NCBI GenBank assembly: GCA_026396255.1
Contig: JAPLXD010000028.1
Coordinates: forward strand, 1 to 38,252
Origin: Candidatus Moraniibacteriota bacterium
Lineage (GTDB): Bacteria; Patescibacteriota; Minisyncoccia; Moranbacterales; UBA11712
Length of the DNA: 38,252 nt
Direction of reading: 5' to 3'
Shown in pieces: positions 1 through 8,189 of the stretch; the stretch's first letter is position 1; each line of letters starts with the position of its first letter. The translations under genes were made by a program, and so were the position numbers. The notes under the pieces are model-generated. The model made no database searches. It was not told where the DNA came from and saw nothing but the letters and a program-made list of their open reading frames with translations.

Positions 1-104
1 ATTTCAAAGAACGAAATAATCTGTTATTTAAACTAATAATCAACAACCATTAGGTTCAAAAATTGAACTTTACCCTAAATAAACTAAAACAAGCTTGATC
101 ACCG

Positions 105-144
105 GGCGGTTGCGCAGCAGCCGCCTCTTTTTATTTCTTTTTTT
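105..144 (+). terminator. Rho-independent terminator of a gene left of the window
   Basis: A short GC stem (GGCGG at 105-109 with CCGCC at 121-125) is followed by a long T-rich tract to 144. The orientation fits a plus-strand transcript entering from the left. No coding sequence is recognisable in 1-104. Confidence 0.5.
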
Positions 145-147
145 CCC

Positions 148-206
148 AAAGCCCGGCTCTTTCCTTCCGACAGACAAGCTGTCGGAATTCCCCAGAGCCG
201 GGCTTT
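148..206. repeat. Nested inverted repeat upstream of rpsA
   Basis: Outer arms of 13 bp (148-160 and 194-206) are perfectly complementary. They enclose an inner perfect 7-bp stem (167-173 with 179-185). There is no T-run on the outgoing side in either direction, so it does not look like a classical terminator. It ends just before the -35 of the rpsA promoter. Confidence 0.6.
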
Positions 207-208
207 AC

Positions 209-237
209 TTGCCAAAATTATCAATATATATTATACT
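209..237 (+). promoter_or_regulatory. Promoter of the rpsA-like gene
   Basis: TTGCCA (209-214), a 17-bp spacer and TATACT (232-237) make a good sigma70-type promoter. Transcription would start near 244, about 50 nt before the chosen ATG. This argues against the longer in-frame start at 95, which lies upstream of the promoter. Confidence 0.65.
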
Positions 238-295
238 TTTCAAGTACTCTGCCTTTTCGGCGGACAAGTTAATTATTAACCTAACCAGTAATCCC

Positions 296-1537
296 ATGAT
301 GGACAACATCTACGACACTCTGGCCAAAGAGGTCGACAAAGTTTCTGACGAAAGAGACGAGAAAAAAGAGGTTAAATCAGAAACGGAATTTCAAGAAGAG
401 AAAATAAATGACGAATCCGCCTCATCAGCGGACAAGCCCGCTTCAACGATGGCGGATTTTTTGAACCAAACAAAACTATCTTTCCCCAAAGAAGGCGATG
501 TGATCGAGGGCAAAGTGCTGGAAATCGGATCCAACGCCGTCTATCTTGACCTGGGAGTTTTCGGAACGGGTATCGTCCTCGGAAAAGAAATCAAGGATGG
601 ACTCGGAACGACCGACAAGCTGAAAATCGGCGATATGGTTTCGGCCACCGTCACGGACATCGAAGACGAAAACGGATTCATCGAACTTTCCGTGCGCGAA
701 GCGTCCATTGAGAAAGCTTGGCTTGATCTGGAAGAAAAACAAGCCGGTGAAGCAATCTTCAACGTGAAAATCCTCGACGCGAACAAGGGCGGACTCATTG
801 TCGAAGTGAACGGCATCACCGGATTTTTGCCTGTTTCTCAACTTTCCAATGAACACTACCCACGCGTGGAAGAAGGCGAAAAAAGCAAGATTTTGGAAAA
901 ACTTCGTTCATATATCGGAACGGAAATGTCGGCCAAAATCATCGACACCGATCGCGAAAACGAGAAACTGATCGTGAGCGAGAAAGCGGCCTATAGCGCC
1001 GAAGAGAAAAAAGCCATTTCTGAGCTCAAAACAGGTGATGAGATTGAAGGAGAAGTAAGCGGCGTGGTTGACTTCGGAGCTTTCGTCAAATTTTTCCCGC
1101 CCTCAAAAAATGATTCGACCCGCGAAGAGGACCGGCTTGAGGGATTGGTGCATATTTCTGAACTCGCCTGGCAGCTCATCGACAATCCGCGCGATATCAT
1201 CAAAACCGGCGACCGGGTAAAAGCCAAGATCATCGGCATCGACAATACTCGCGTTTCGCTTTCCATCAAAGCGCTTTTGAAAGATCCTTGGGCGGCGGCG
1301 GAAGAGAAATATCAAGCCGGAAAAACCTATGACGGCCAAGTCCGCAAGATCAACCACTTTGGAGCTTTTGTCTATCTTGATGACGACATCCACGGCCTGG
1401 CTCATGTCAGTGAACTTCTCGAAGCTCATCCCGGAAAAAATATCGAAGAAATCATCCAAACCGGCAACACGTACAAATGGAAAATTCTTTCCATCGAACC
1501 GAAAGAACACCGGATGGGATTGGTGCTGGTAAAATAA
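296..1537 (+). CDS. rpsA: 30S ribosomal protein S1 (four S1 domains)
   Basis: S1 binds mRNA on the small ribosomal subunit. The 413-residue protein has an acidic, Lys/Glu-rich N-terminal extension (about residues 1-60) and then four OB-fold S1 repeats, at roughly 67-135, 150-240, 255-335 and 345-413. Repeats 3 and 4 carry the typical GAFV and HVSEL/HISEL signatures, while repeats 1 and 2 are more diverged, as is usual for S1. Four repeats is shorter than the six of E. coli S1 but common in other phyla. The start is ATG at 296 (or the adjacent ATG at 299), because the open frame extends to 95 only through a terminator and promoter region. The next gene, gmk, follows after a 52-nt gap containing a palindrome. 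Confidence 0.88.
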   Translation: MMDNIYDTLAKEVDKVSDERDEKKEVKSETEFQEEKINDESASSADKPASTMADFLNQTKLSFPKEGDVIEGKVLEIGSNAVYLDLGVFGTGIVLGKEIKDGLGTTDKLKIGDMVSATVTDIEDENGFIELSVREASIEKAWLDLEEKQAGEAIFNVKILDANKGGLIVEVNGITGFLPVSQLSNEHYPRVEEGEKSKILEKLRSYIGTEMSAKIIDTDRENEKLIVSEKAAYSAEEKKAISELKTGDEIEGEVSGVVDFGAFVKFFPPSKNDSTREEDRLEGLVHISELAWQLIDNPRDIIKTGDRVKAKIIGIDNTRVSLSIKALLKDPWAAAEEKYQAGKTYDGQVRKINHFGAFVYLDDDIHGLAHVSELLEAHPGKNIEEIIQTGNTYKWKILSIEPKEHRMGLVLVK

Positions 1538-1551
1538 AACTTAAATTGCCC

Positions 1552-1579
1552 GTAGAGACTTGCCATAGCAAGTCTCTAC
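1552..1579. repeat. Perfect 12-bp hairpin between rpsA and gmk
   Basis: Arms 1552-1563 and 1568-1579 are perfectly complementary around a 4-nt loop. There is no strong T-run, so it is more likely a dispersed palindromic repeat or RNA-processing hairpin than a terminator. The gmk start lies 10 nt downstream, so the hairpin could affect gmk translation. Confidence 0.6.
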
Positions 1580-1589
1580 TTAAAAAAAT

Positions 1590-2150
1590 ATGTCTTCAAA
1601 CATTTTTATCATCTCTGGCCCTTCGGGTGCCGGCGAAGATTCTGTCATCGAGGGTCTTGAAAAATATTTCCAAATTGAAAGGGTGATCACGACATCCACT
1701 CGTTCGATGCGCACAGGCGAATCACAAGGAAAACCATACTATTTTATCAGCCAGGAAGAATTCAAAAAAAAGATAGAGCAAGACGAATTTGCTGAATATG
1801 CACAAGAATACAATAATAATTTTTACGGTGTTACAAAAGAAGAATTGGAACGGGTAAAAAAATCTGGATATATTGGCTTATGGAAGATTGAGTATAAAGG
1901 CGTAATAACCGCTAAGAAAAAATTTCCCGAAATAAAATCAATCTACATCGCACCGCCTTCACTTGAAATTTTAAGACAACGAATTCTGAAAAGGGATCCA
2001 ACTGTATCTGAAGAATATCTGAAAGAAAGAATGGATTATACGAAAGAATGGATGAAGTATGAAGACGTCTATGATTATAAAGTAGTGAATGAAGAAGAAA
2101 AATTAGATGAGACAATCGAAAAAGTGGCTGACATTATAAAGAAGCAATGA
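1590..2150 (+). CDS. gmk: Guanylate kinase-like protein lacking the P-loop lysine
   Basis: By family this is guanylate kinase, which phosphorylates GMP to GDP with ATP. The 186-residue length is normal. The N-terminal P-loop reads GPSGAGED at residues 10-17, where active enzymes have GPSGAGKG/S/T, so the ATP-phosphate-binding lysine is replaced by glutamate. The GMP-binding part is well kept: TSTRSMRTGE, a YYFIS segment, NNFYGVT, the lid arginine region (RILKRD) and a C-terminal YDYKVVNEE. An intact GMP pocket with a lost ATP lysine suggests either altered catalysis or a GMP-sensing role. It overlaps tilS by 4 nt (ATGA). Family membership is firm; kinase activity is uncertain. Confidence 0.82.
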   Translation: MSSNIFIISGPSGAGEDSVIEGLEKYFQIERVITTSTRSMRTGESQGKPYYFISQEEFKKKIEQDEFAEYAQEYNNNFYGVTKEELERVKKSGYIGLWKIEYKGVITAKKKFPEIKSIYIAPPSLEILRQRILKRDPTVSEEYLKERMDYTKEWMKYEDVYDYKVVNEEEKLDETIEKVADIIKKQ

Positions 2151-3157
2151 ACCTCGTCAAAAAAATCCAGGAAAATATTTTTCGCTACGAATTGTTCAGG
2201 CGGGGAGCGTCCGCCAAAGGCGGATCTCAGCCAAAGGCTGACCAGCCTCTGGCCGGCGCCGAAAAATATGGCGGAAAAATTGTGGTCGGCGTTTCCGGTG
2301 GGCCGGATTCGGTTTGCCTTTTGCACGTACTGCACGAATTGCAGAAAAAATATGACCTCGAGTTGATCATCGCGCACGTGAACTACGGCCTGCGCGGGAA
2401 AGATTCGGAAAAAGACGAGCAACTTGTGAAAAAGTTAGCTGATAAATATTCTTTTCCATTTGAAATTTTGAAAGTCGAAAAAGCTGGAAAATCCGAGGAC
2501 AGATTGAGAGCGATTCGATACGATTTTTTTGAAAAAGTTTCGAGAAAATACAAAGCCGATGCAATCACCGTTGGGCATAATCTCAATGACCAGGCTGAGA
2601 CAGTCCTGATGAGAATAATTCGCGGCACGGGGCTGCGGGGAATCGGCGCTATCAAATTCAGAAATCAAAATATCATCCGGCCGCTTCTCAATGTTCCCCG
2701 CAAAGAAATCCTGGCCTATTTGCGTAAGAACAAAATCGCGTACCGCATCGACAAAACAAATCTCGGCACGGATTTCACGCGAAACAAAATCAGGAACCTT
2801 CTCATTCCGGATATTGAAAAAAGCTTCAATCCGAATATCCAGGAATCACTGTATAAATTTTCCGAGTCGGCCACGGCGGACTATGATTTCATCGCTTGGT
2901 ATGCCAGAGAATGGCTCTCTACCAACAAAAATCTGAAAGCCTCCGCGCTGAATAGCCTGCATCCATCCATCCGCCGGGAAGTCCTCCGTCAGACAATCGA
3001 AAAGCATAATCCGAGTCTGCGGGAAATTGAATCCGCGCATATTGAAGAAATTTTGAAGATTTTGAAAAGTAATAAGAATAAGAGGCAGCAAATCACCCTC
3101 AAGGGCTTGAAAATAGGAAGAATCGGTGATAAGCTGACGATATCACGAATCATGTAA
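2147..3157 (+). CDS. tilS: tRNA(Ile)-lysidine synthase
   Basis: TilS converts C34 of the CAU-anticodon tRNA-Ile to lysidine so that it reads AUA. The ATP-pyrophosphatase PP-loop SGGPDS is at residues 50-55. It is followed by the family features AHVNYGLRG, a VGHNLNDQAET segment and RPLLNVPRKEI. At 336 residues it has the core and part of the C-terminal region. Residues about 20-38 are an alanine/glycine-rich insertion encoded by three consecutive small palindromes (2210-2260). This looks like an in-frame repeat insertion before the Rossmann core. It is translationally coupled to gmk by an ATGA overlap. A possible substrate tRNA with a CAT anticodon lies at 13924-13996. Confidence 0.9.
   Translation: MNLVKKIQENIFRYELFRRGASAKGGSQPKADQPLAGAEKYGGKIVVGVSGGPDSVCLLHVLHELQKKYDLELIIAHVNYGLRGKDSEKDEQLVKKLADKYSFPFEILKVEKAGKSEDRLRAIRYDFFEKVSRKYKADAITVGHNLNDQAETVLMRIIRGTGLRGIGAIKFRNQNIIRPLLNVPRKEILAYLRKNKIAYRIDKTNLGTDFTRNKIRNLLIPDIEKSFNPNIQESLYKFSESATADYDFIAWYAREWLSTNKNLKASALNSLHPSIRREVLRQTIEKHNPSLREIESAHIEEILKILKSNKNKRQQITLKGLKIGRIGDKLTISRIM
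2210..2260. repeat. Palindromic repeat element inserted in frame in tilS
   Basis: Three consecutive hairpins are visible: 2210-2224 (6-bp arms), 2227-2241 (6-bp arms) and 2242-2252 (4-bp arms). A similar CAGCC-GGCTG motif appears near the ends of the 6299-6433 and 11921-12057 repeats. The element is translated in frame within TilS, upstream of the PP-loop. Confidence 0.6.
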
Positions 3158-3186
3158 CAAGCAACACGAAAGATTTTTGTTACATG
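3151..3186. repeat. Inverted repeat between tilS and ftsH
   Basis: Perfect 10-bp arms (3151-3160 and 3177-3186) overlap the tilS stop codon. A related ACGTTACATGTTTT-type sequence occurs upstream of xerD near 17015-17040, which suggests a dispersed element. Confidence 0.5.
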
Positions 3187-3222
3187 TTTCATGTTACCTG
3201 TTTCATAAATAATGAAAAAATA

Positions 3223-5040
3223 ATGAAAAACTTCTTAAAGAATTTAATAATTATACTGCTGGTATTTTTGGTTATTTCGGGCATTGTGATGCTTTTCAAC
3301 ACTCCGGCGCCCCAAACGCCAAACATCACGTTGAGCGAGCTGGCCACGCAGATCAATGACGGAAAAGTGAAAGATATCCTGGTGAACGGGGATGGTCTTG
3401 ACATCACTCTCGTCGACAACGCCAAAGAAAAATCACGTAAAGAAGCGGACGCCGCGCTCACCGATTCGTTCAAAAACTACGGCGTGGATCAGACCGCCCT
3501 TCGCGCAGTCAATATAAACATCAAGGACACAACTTCAAGCGCTTTTTGGGTCAACACAATCATTCCTTTTCTTTTGCCGTTCATCATCATCGGCGCGTTC
3601 CTTTGGTATATGATGCGCTCCGCCCAACGCGGAAACAACCAGGCACTCTCTTTCGGAATGTCCCGGGCACGCCTCATCTCTCCCAAGAAAAACGGCAAGA
3701 AAAAAATAACTTTCGCGGATGTCGCCGGAGCCGAAGAAGCCAAAGACGAGTTGAAAGAAATTGTTGAGTTTTTGAAACACCCGAAAAAATTTCTGGATCT
3801 GGGCGCGCGCATCCCGAAAGGCGTTTTGCTCCTTGGCTCTCCCGGGACAGGGAAGACGCTCATTGCCAAAGCCGTCGCCGGTGAAGCTAATGTTCCCTTC
3901 TTCAGCATCTCCGGTTCGGAATTTGTGGAGATGTTTGTCGGCGTCGGCGCCAGCCGGGTGCGCGATCTTTTCAAACAAGCCAAAAAAAGCGCACCCGCCA
4001 TTGTCTTTATTGATGAAATTGACGCCGTCGGTCGCCACCGGGGAGCCGGGCTGGGCGGAGGACACGACGAACGCGAACAAACCCTCAACCAGATTCTTGT
4101 GGAGATGGACGGATTCGACACAGACACGAATGTGATTGTGATTGCCGCCACCAACCGGCCGGATGTCCTTGATCCAGCGCTTCTGCGTCCCGGAAGATTT
4201 GATCGTCGGGTCGTGATGGACTTGCCGGATATCAAAGAGCGCGAAGCTATTCTCAAAATTCACACAAAGAATATGCCGATTGCCAAAGGAGTTGATCTTC
4301 ATAAAATCGCGGCGCGCACTCCCGGTTTTTCCGGAGCGGATATATCGAACCTCGTGAATGAAGCGGCAATTCTGGCCGCCCGGCGCGGAAAAAAAGTTGT
4401 TGATGACGATGAACTCCGGGTTTCCATTGAAAAAGTGATCCTTGGACCGGAGCGAAAAAGCAAAATCTTGAATGTGAAAGAAAAAGAAATCACCGCCTAT
4501 CACGAAGCCGGCCACGCCCTCATCGCCTCGAATCTCAAAAATGCCGACCCGGTCCAAAAAGTCTCCGTCATTTCGCGCGGCCAAGCTGCCGGCTACACCT
4601 TGAATGTTCCACAAGAGGACAAACGGCTCTATACCCGTGCCTATTTCATCGATGAACTGGCGGTGTTTCTCGGCGGATATGTGAGCGAGAAAATCTTCTT
4701 CGGCGATGTGACCACCGGCGCTTCAAATGACCTTGAGCGGGCAACCGACACGGCGCGAAAACTCGTCACGAGATATGGGATGAGCAATCTCGGGCCGCGG
4801 ACCTTCGGGCGCAAAGAAGAACTTGTGTTTCTTGGAAAAGAAATGAGTGAAGAAAAAAACTATTCCGAAGCGACTGCCAAAGAAATCGACATGGAAGTGT
4901 CCCGCTTCATTGGTGATGCCTACAAAACGGCGGAAAAGATCATCACCGAGAAAAAAGAAACTCTCGAGCGCATCGCCAAAACGCTGCTTGAGAAAGAAAC
5001 TCTCGAGCAGGAAGAGTTTAATGAATTGTTGAAAGGATAG
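3223..5040 (+). CDS. ftsH: ATP-dependent zinc metalloprotease FtsH
   Basis: FtsH is a membrane AAA+ protease for quality control of membrane and regulatory proteins. The 605-residue protein has TM1 (about residues 7-25), an external segment (about 26-108) and TM2 (about 110-131). The AAA module follows, with Walker A GSPGTGKT (205-212), Walker B VFIDEID (261-267) and the second region of homology [21 protein letters not shown]. The peptidase site HEAGH is at 427-431, and the third zinc ligand lies in the SNDLERAT segment near 503. The start at ATG 3223 is preferred because it begins directly before TM1; the upstream ATG at 3184 would add residues encoded by the repeat. All catalytic residues are present. 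Confidence 0.95.
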   Translation: MKNFLKNLIIILLVFLVISGIVMLFNTPAPQTPNITLSELATQINDGKVKDILVNGDGLDITLVDNAKEKSRKEADAALTDSFKNYGVDQTALRAVNINIKDTTSSAFWVNTIIPFLLPFIIIGAFLWYMMRSAQRGNNQALSFGMSRARLISPKKNGKKKITFADVAGAEEAKDELKEIVEFLKHPKKFLDLGARIPKGVLLLGSPGTGKTLIAKAVAGEANVPFFSISGSEFVEMFVGVGASRVRDLFKQAKKSAPAIVFIDEIDAVGRHRGAGLGGGHDEREQTLNQILVEMDGFDTDTNVIVIAATNRPDVLDPALLRPGRFDRRVVMDLPDIKEREAILKIHTKNMPIAKGVDLHKIAARTPGFSGADISNLVNEAAILAARRGKKVVDDDELRVSIEKVILGPERKSKILNVKEKEITAYHEAGHALIASNLKNADPVQKVSVISRGQAAGYTLNVPQEDKRLYTRAYFIDELAVFLGGYVSEKIFFGDVTTGASNDLERATDTARKLVTRYGMSNLGPRTFGRKEELVFLGKEMSEEKNYSEATAKEIDMEVSRFIGDAYKTAEKIITEKKETLERIAKTLLEKETLEQEEFNELLKG

Positions 5041-5053
5041 TTTATATAATAAA

Positions 5054-5195
5054 AGTTTTTAAAATATTTTGGCGCAGTATTATTTGCGAGTGAGCACGGT
5101 TTTTTCCGCCGATAAGGCGGAAAAATCACGAGCAAATTCTACAACTTGCGAGCGCGCTGGTGCGAGCAAGTGGTGCGACAAATATTTTTAAAACG
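5054..5195. repeat. Long imperfect inverted repeat after ftsH
   Basis: The ends (about 5054-5076 and 5174-5195) are imperfectly complementary. The centre holds a perfect 10-bp stem (5101-5110 with 5116-5125) with a T-run on one side and an A-run on the other. The whole gap between ftsH and the next gene can fold into one long hairpin. The inner stem could act as a bidirectional terminator. Confidence 0.5.
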
Positions 5196-5209
5196 GATAA
5201 GCTAAAAAA

Positions 5210-6181
5210 ATGACCGCAACAACCAATTCCCCGCAAAAAAAGCAAATTCCTTATATGGAAATTCTCAAGCAGGCTGGTCGGATTGTCTGGCAAAATCGCT
5301 TTTTGCTTTGGTTCGGACTTTTGATGGCGCTTGGATCGCCCGGCAGTTTCAACGTCGGGAACAACAACGACTTCGGCTCCCAAAGCGATACCGCCAAGAA
5401 TTTTTTTGAAACGCATTGGGGAATTGTTCTGGCGCTTGTCATTGTTTTCTTCGTGATCGGAATAATTTTGTTTCTCATCTCCCTTATTGCCAAAGCCGGC
5501 CTCGTGAAATCGGTGAATCTCGTCGCCCAAAACAAAAAAACAGATTTCAAGACTGGCTGGAAGTCAGGAAAAAAATACTTTGGAAAACTTTTCAAACTCG
5601 CCATTCTTTTTTTCCTGGCTATTTTCGTGATCATCTTCGTCCTTGCGATACCAATAATTGTCCTTGCCGCTTCCAAGTTTTGGATCGGCGCTATTCTGGT
5701 CGGTATTCTCGCCATCGCAATTTTCATCCCGCTCATCTTCATTTTTTCGCTCACGAAAATCTATGCTGAATTCTATATAGTTCTTTCCAATCTTCGTATT
5801 CGGAGCGCCATTGAAACAGGATACGGATTGTTCGTCAAAAATATCGGCAACTCGATCATTTTCGCGCTCCTTCTCGCCGCCGTAAGTATCGTGGCCGGAA
5901 TCGTCCTTCTGCCGGTGGCGGGAATCGCGCTGGTCATCCTCATCCCGACAGGCATTGCCTTTTATTATTTGAGCAAAATCGCTTTCGCGATCTTCCTCGG
6001 CGTTGCCATCCTGATCTTCCTCGCCGCCATTTTGTTCGTCTCTTCGATCTTCCAAACTTACAAAACCGCCGCTTGGACTTTGTTTTTCCAGGAAATAGCC
6101 AAAGTTGAAAAACCGGAAACGGAGAAGGTCGCAGAAACAGAGCTCGAAGAATCCCTCGCCGCAACTCCGGAAAAGGTGTAA
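5210..6181 (+). CDS. Multipass membrane protein, function unknown
   Basis: This 323-residue protein has about six to seven hydrophobic segments: near residues 32-47, 70-95, two close to 130-180, and a cluster at 215-285. It starts with a short soluble N-terminus containing PYMEILKQAGRIVWQNRFLLWFG. That amphipathic opening is typical of the membrane families annotated as glycerophosphoryl diester phosphodiesterase membrane domain or YciC-like proteins. The C-terminus is Glu-rich and soluble. No catalytic motif is visible, so a transport or envelope role would be a guess. It is followed by a terminator hairpin and stands alone as a transcription unit after ftsH. Confidence 0.75.
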   Translation: MTATTNSPQKKQIPYMEILKQAGRIVWQNRFLLWFGLLMALGSPGSFNVGNNNDFGSQSDTAKNFFETHWGIVLALVIVFFVIGIILFLISLIAKAGLVKSVNLVAQNKKTDFKTGWKSGKKYFGKLFKLAILFFLAIFVIIFVLAIPIIVLAASKFWIGAILVGILAIAIFIPLIFIFSLTKIYAEFYIVLSNLRIRSAIETGYGLFVKNIGNSIIFALLLAAVSIVAGIVLLPVAGIALVILIPTGIAFYYLSKIAFAIFLGVAILIFLAAILFVSSIFQTYKTAAWTLFFQEIAKVEKPETEKVAETELEESLAATPEKV

Positions 6182-6202
6182 AAGATATTTCTTGCTGAAA
6201 CT

Positions 6203-6231
6203 AAAATCTCCACCATCAAAGCGGAGATTTT
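6203..6231 (+). terminator. Hairpin after the membrane protein gene
   Basis: Arms 6203-6211 and 6223-6231 form a 9-bp stem 21 nt after the stop codon. The right arm ends in TTTT, so it is a plausible but weak Rho-independent terminator. Confidence 0.45.
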
Positions 6232-6298
6232 CTGTGCGAATTTACAACGAAGCTCGAACTTTTTTCCAGAAAAACCTTTGATTTTCTTTTTACGCTCT

Positions 6299-6433
6299 GC
6301 TTCCGCACCAGCCGAAGGCTGACTTTCAAAAACCAAAATTTTCCTTCAATTGTTTAAAAAAAATCGCGCGCCCCTTCAAAAAAGAGTGGAAAATTTTTCG
6401 GTTTTGAACTCCGATGAAATCGGAGGCGGAAGC
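6299..6433. mobile_element. MITE-like repeat, left copy (135 bp)
   Basis: The element begins GCTTCCGC and ends GCGGAAGC, an 8-bp terminal inverted repeat. It is the reverse complement of 11921-12057, base for base, except for a 2-nt indel. The similarity runs a few bases past the terminal repeat, to 6295. It contains two internal palindromes, CTCCGAT-ATCGGAG type and CAGCC-GGCTG type. No obvious target-site duplication is seen, and no transposase is encoded. Confidence 0.75.
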
Positions 6434-6492
6434 AGCAAGGTATAAAAAGGTAGGTTGTGTTTGACCCACTCCACCCGTTCGCGCACAACACC

Positions 6493-7173
6493 TTACTCCC
6501 TATTGTGTTCTTCTTTTGCTTTGATGAATTTTGAAATATCAGATTCAACAAGAATTCTTTGAATATCAGTGCGGCTAATCATTGTTTGCAACGGCCGAGT
6601 GCTGGCTTTTTCATCCCTTTTGTCAAGAATGGAAAAACCAATATATTCGATTTTCTTTTTTCCTTTCATTCTCACCCAATCAATTGCCGGAACGAGATCG
6701 CTGTCGGAGCTTATGACTATAGCCGTATCATATCTGTCATCAACCGCACCGACAATCAAATCAGTTGCCAGTTTCACATCAATGCCTTTTTCTCTTGTGG
6801 TTCTGATTTCGATTAGCTTTACTCCTTTTTTGTGCAATTCTTCATAATTTTCGACCCTTGCATCAATTTTTATTCTCTCAATTCTTGTCCGCAGTTTGCT
6901 TGTTTTTATTTCCCAGCCACCGGATTTGAGCGCGGTGAAAAGTCTGGTTTGTTTTGACATGGCTTTTTTGCTTCGCGGATTTCCCGCTTGTTCCCGCACG
7001 GTTCCGACATAAAATCTTTTGCCGAGACTCGTGATTTTTCTGCCGTTGGCTAAAAAACTGGCAAAATCATCAAAAGAAAAATCATTTTCTCCTGCGCCGA
7101 GTTTTTTGAGGACAAGGTGATAGAAATTGCCCGCATCTATGAAAATTTGGACTCGTTCTTTTTCCTGTTTCAT
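6493..7173 (-). CDS. NYN-domain (LabA/PIN-like) protein
   Basis: NYN proteins are PIN-fold, metal-dependent ribonuclease-like proteins. This 226-residue protein has the acidic positions in order: FIDAGNF near residue 11-17, KGIDVKLATDLI in the middle, and VISSDSDLVPAI. These are the Asp clusters expected for the active site. The start is taken at the ATG ending at 7173, because the longer frame has no clear start signal and runs into a terminator. It is transcribed away from the cassette at 7299-11635 but on the same strand, separated by that terminator. It lies inside the interval bounded by the inverted MITE copies. Its RNA target is unknown. Confidence 0.8.
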   Translation of the reverse strand: MKQEKERVQIFIDAGNFYHLVLKKLGAGENDFSFDDFASFLANGRKITSLGKRFYVGTVREQAGNPRSKKAMSKQTRLFTALKSGGWEIKTSKLRTRIERIKIDARVENYEELHKKGVKLIEIRTTREKGIDVKLATDLIVGAVDDRYDTAIVISSDSDLVPAIDWVRMKGKKKIEYIGFSILDKRDEKASTRPLQTMISRTDIQRILVESDISKFIKAKEEHNRE

Positions 7174-7202
7174 TGGGCTTATTCTAGCACAAAAATTGCC
7201 AT

Positions 7203-7242
7203 AAAAAAAATCCTGCACACTCCGCAGAGCGGAGGCGCAGGA
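7203..7242 (-). terminator. Rho-independent terminator closing the minus-strand cassette
   Basis: On the minus strand a GC-rich stem (7229-7242 pairing with 7211-7226) is followed by eight T residues (A-run 7203-7210 on the plus strand). It ends transcription from the 11635-7299 cassette ahead of the NYN gene. Confidence 0.75.
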
Positions 7243-7298
7243 GACTTTATCTAATATAATACTATGCTATTGGCAAATTTCTGTCAATAGCGCCTGTC

Positions 7299-8177
7299 TC
7301 ACTTACTTATTACGGAATAATCCGTGCAAAATGGCTCGGCAAGCGTCAAAATAGGTGTGCCTGTATGGGCAACTTTATCGCCAAATTCCTTGGAAAAAGA
7401 AAATTCGCTCAACATATTTTGGTCTTCGGCGTTATTTTTTTCTTGATCCGCATAACTCTCATAAAGAACCGCACCGAAAAAGTGGCTGGAATCACTATTA
7501 TCAGCGAGCCTCGAGAAAAACCATCCGTTGTCCAGAAAATCGATTTTGATGTCATGAAATTTATCATCGAATTGATACTGGTCGGTCTCCCGTCCGTCAA
7601 TCCGAATACCGCCTCCCAAATCCATCCCTCCAACATTTTTCAGGCTTTTCTTGTCGAAAACACCTAGCGTAGATCCGATGTCCAGTTTCTTGTTTGGAAT
7701 TTTTATTTTGCCGGTTAGTTGGATCTGAAATTCGGAATTATTTTTGCCGGAATCATATGAATAACAAACTTTTCCCGGAATAAAATCAGCACCCATTTTT
7801 GCCGAATACGTGTAAACATTTTTGTGCAACGAAACGAAAAAGTTTACGAACGGCGAATACAAAAGTGAGGCTATTATAATCGTCCCAATAACAAATGGGA
7901 TCAGTATTTCAATTGCCAGCCCTTTTAATCCACGCTTGTGATATATCTTCCACCCAGCAATAACCAAAAATATATAAATCGCCGGATTTATCACAAGAGC
8001 CGCCATGCCAATGATTGTCGCGGCATTTTCGTGATATCCCTCCGTCAAGATATACCATCCCCAAGCGGAAAAGTAAGAGATGACAGGACCGATTACGACA
8101 AGCAAAAGAATTCCGATTGAATTTACAATTTTCGGCTTGCTATTTTCATTTGAGATTTCTAATCTGTTAAAGTCCAT
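7299..8177 (-). CDS. Membrane protein of the accessory cassette, unknown
   Basis: This 292-residue protein was not recognised. Three hydrophobic stretches lie in the first half (about residues 20-45, 55-75 and 88-112). A soluble C-terminal domain of about 170 residues follows, rich in Asp/Lys/Phe, with the segment GGMDLGGGIRIDGRETDQY. The topology suggests a membrane anchor with an exposed domain. It is the last gene of the cassette, 12 nt after the upstream stop, with no clear Shine-Dalgarno sequence. By eye the cassette is more A+T-rich than its flanks, consistent with acquired DNA. Confidence 0.65.
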   Translation of the reverse strand: MDFNRLEISNENSKPKIVNSIGILLLVVIGPVISYFSAWGWYILTEGYHENAATIIGMAALVINPAIYIFLVIAGWKIYHKRGLKGLAIEILIPFVIGTIIIASLLYSPFVNFFVSLHKNVYTYSAKMGADFIPGKVCYSYDSGKNNSEFQIQLTGKIKIPNKKLDIGSTLGVFDKKSLKNVGGMDLGGGIRIDGRETDQYQFDDKFHDIKIDFLDNGWFFSRLADNSDSSHFFGAVLYESYADQEKNNAEDQNMLSEFSFSKEFGDKVAHTGTPILTLAEPFCTDYSVISK

Positions 8178-8189
8178 ATTTTTTATTGG

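Noticed and set aside
95-295. N-terminal extension of the S1 protein
   Set aside because: The in-frame extension crosses a terminator, an inverted repeat and the gene's own promoter, so the ATG at 296 is used.
3489-4614. Long minus-strand open frames inside ftsH
   Set aside because: They are shadows of the well-supported ftsH gene and show no family motif. The same holds for similar frames in pnp, uvrD and yifB.
6421-6440. SRP RNA-like GGAAGCAGC motif
   Set aside because: The bases belong to the terminal repeat of the MITE-like element, and the rest of the 4.5S consensus is absent.
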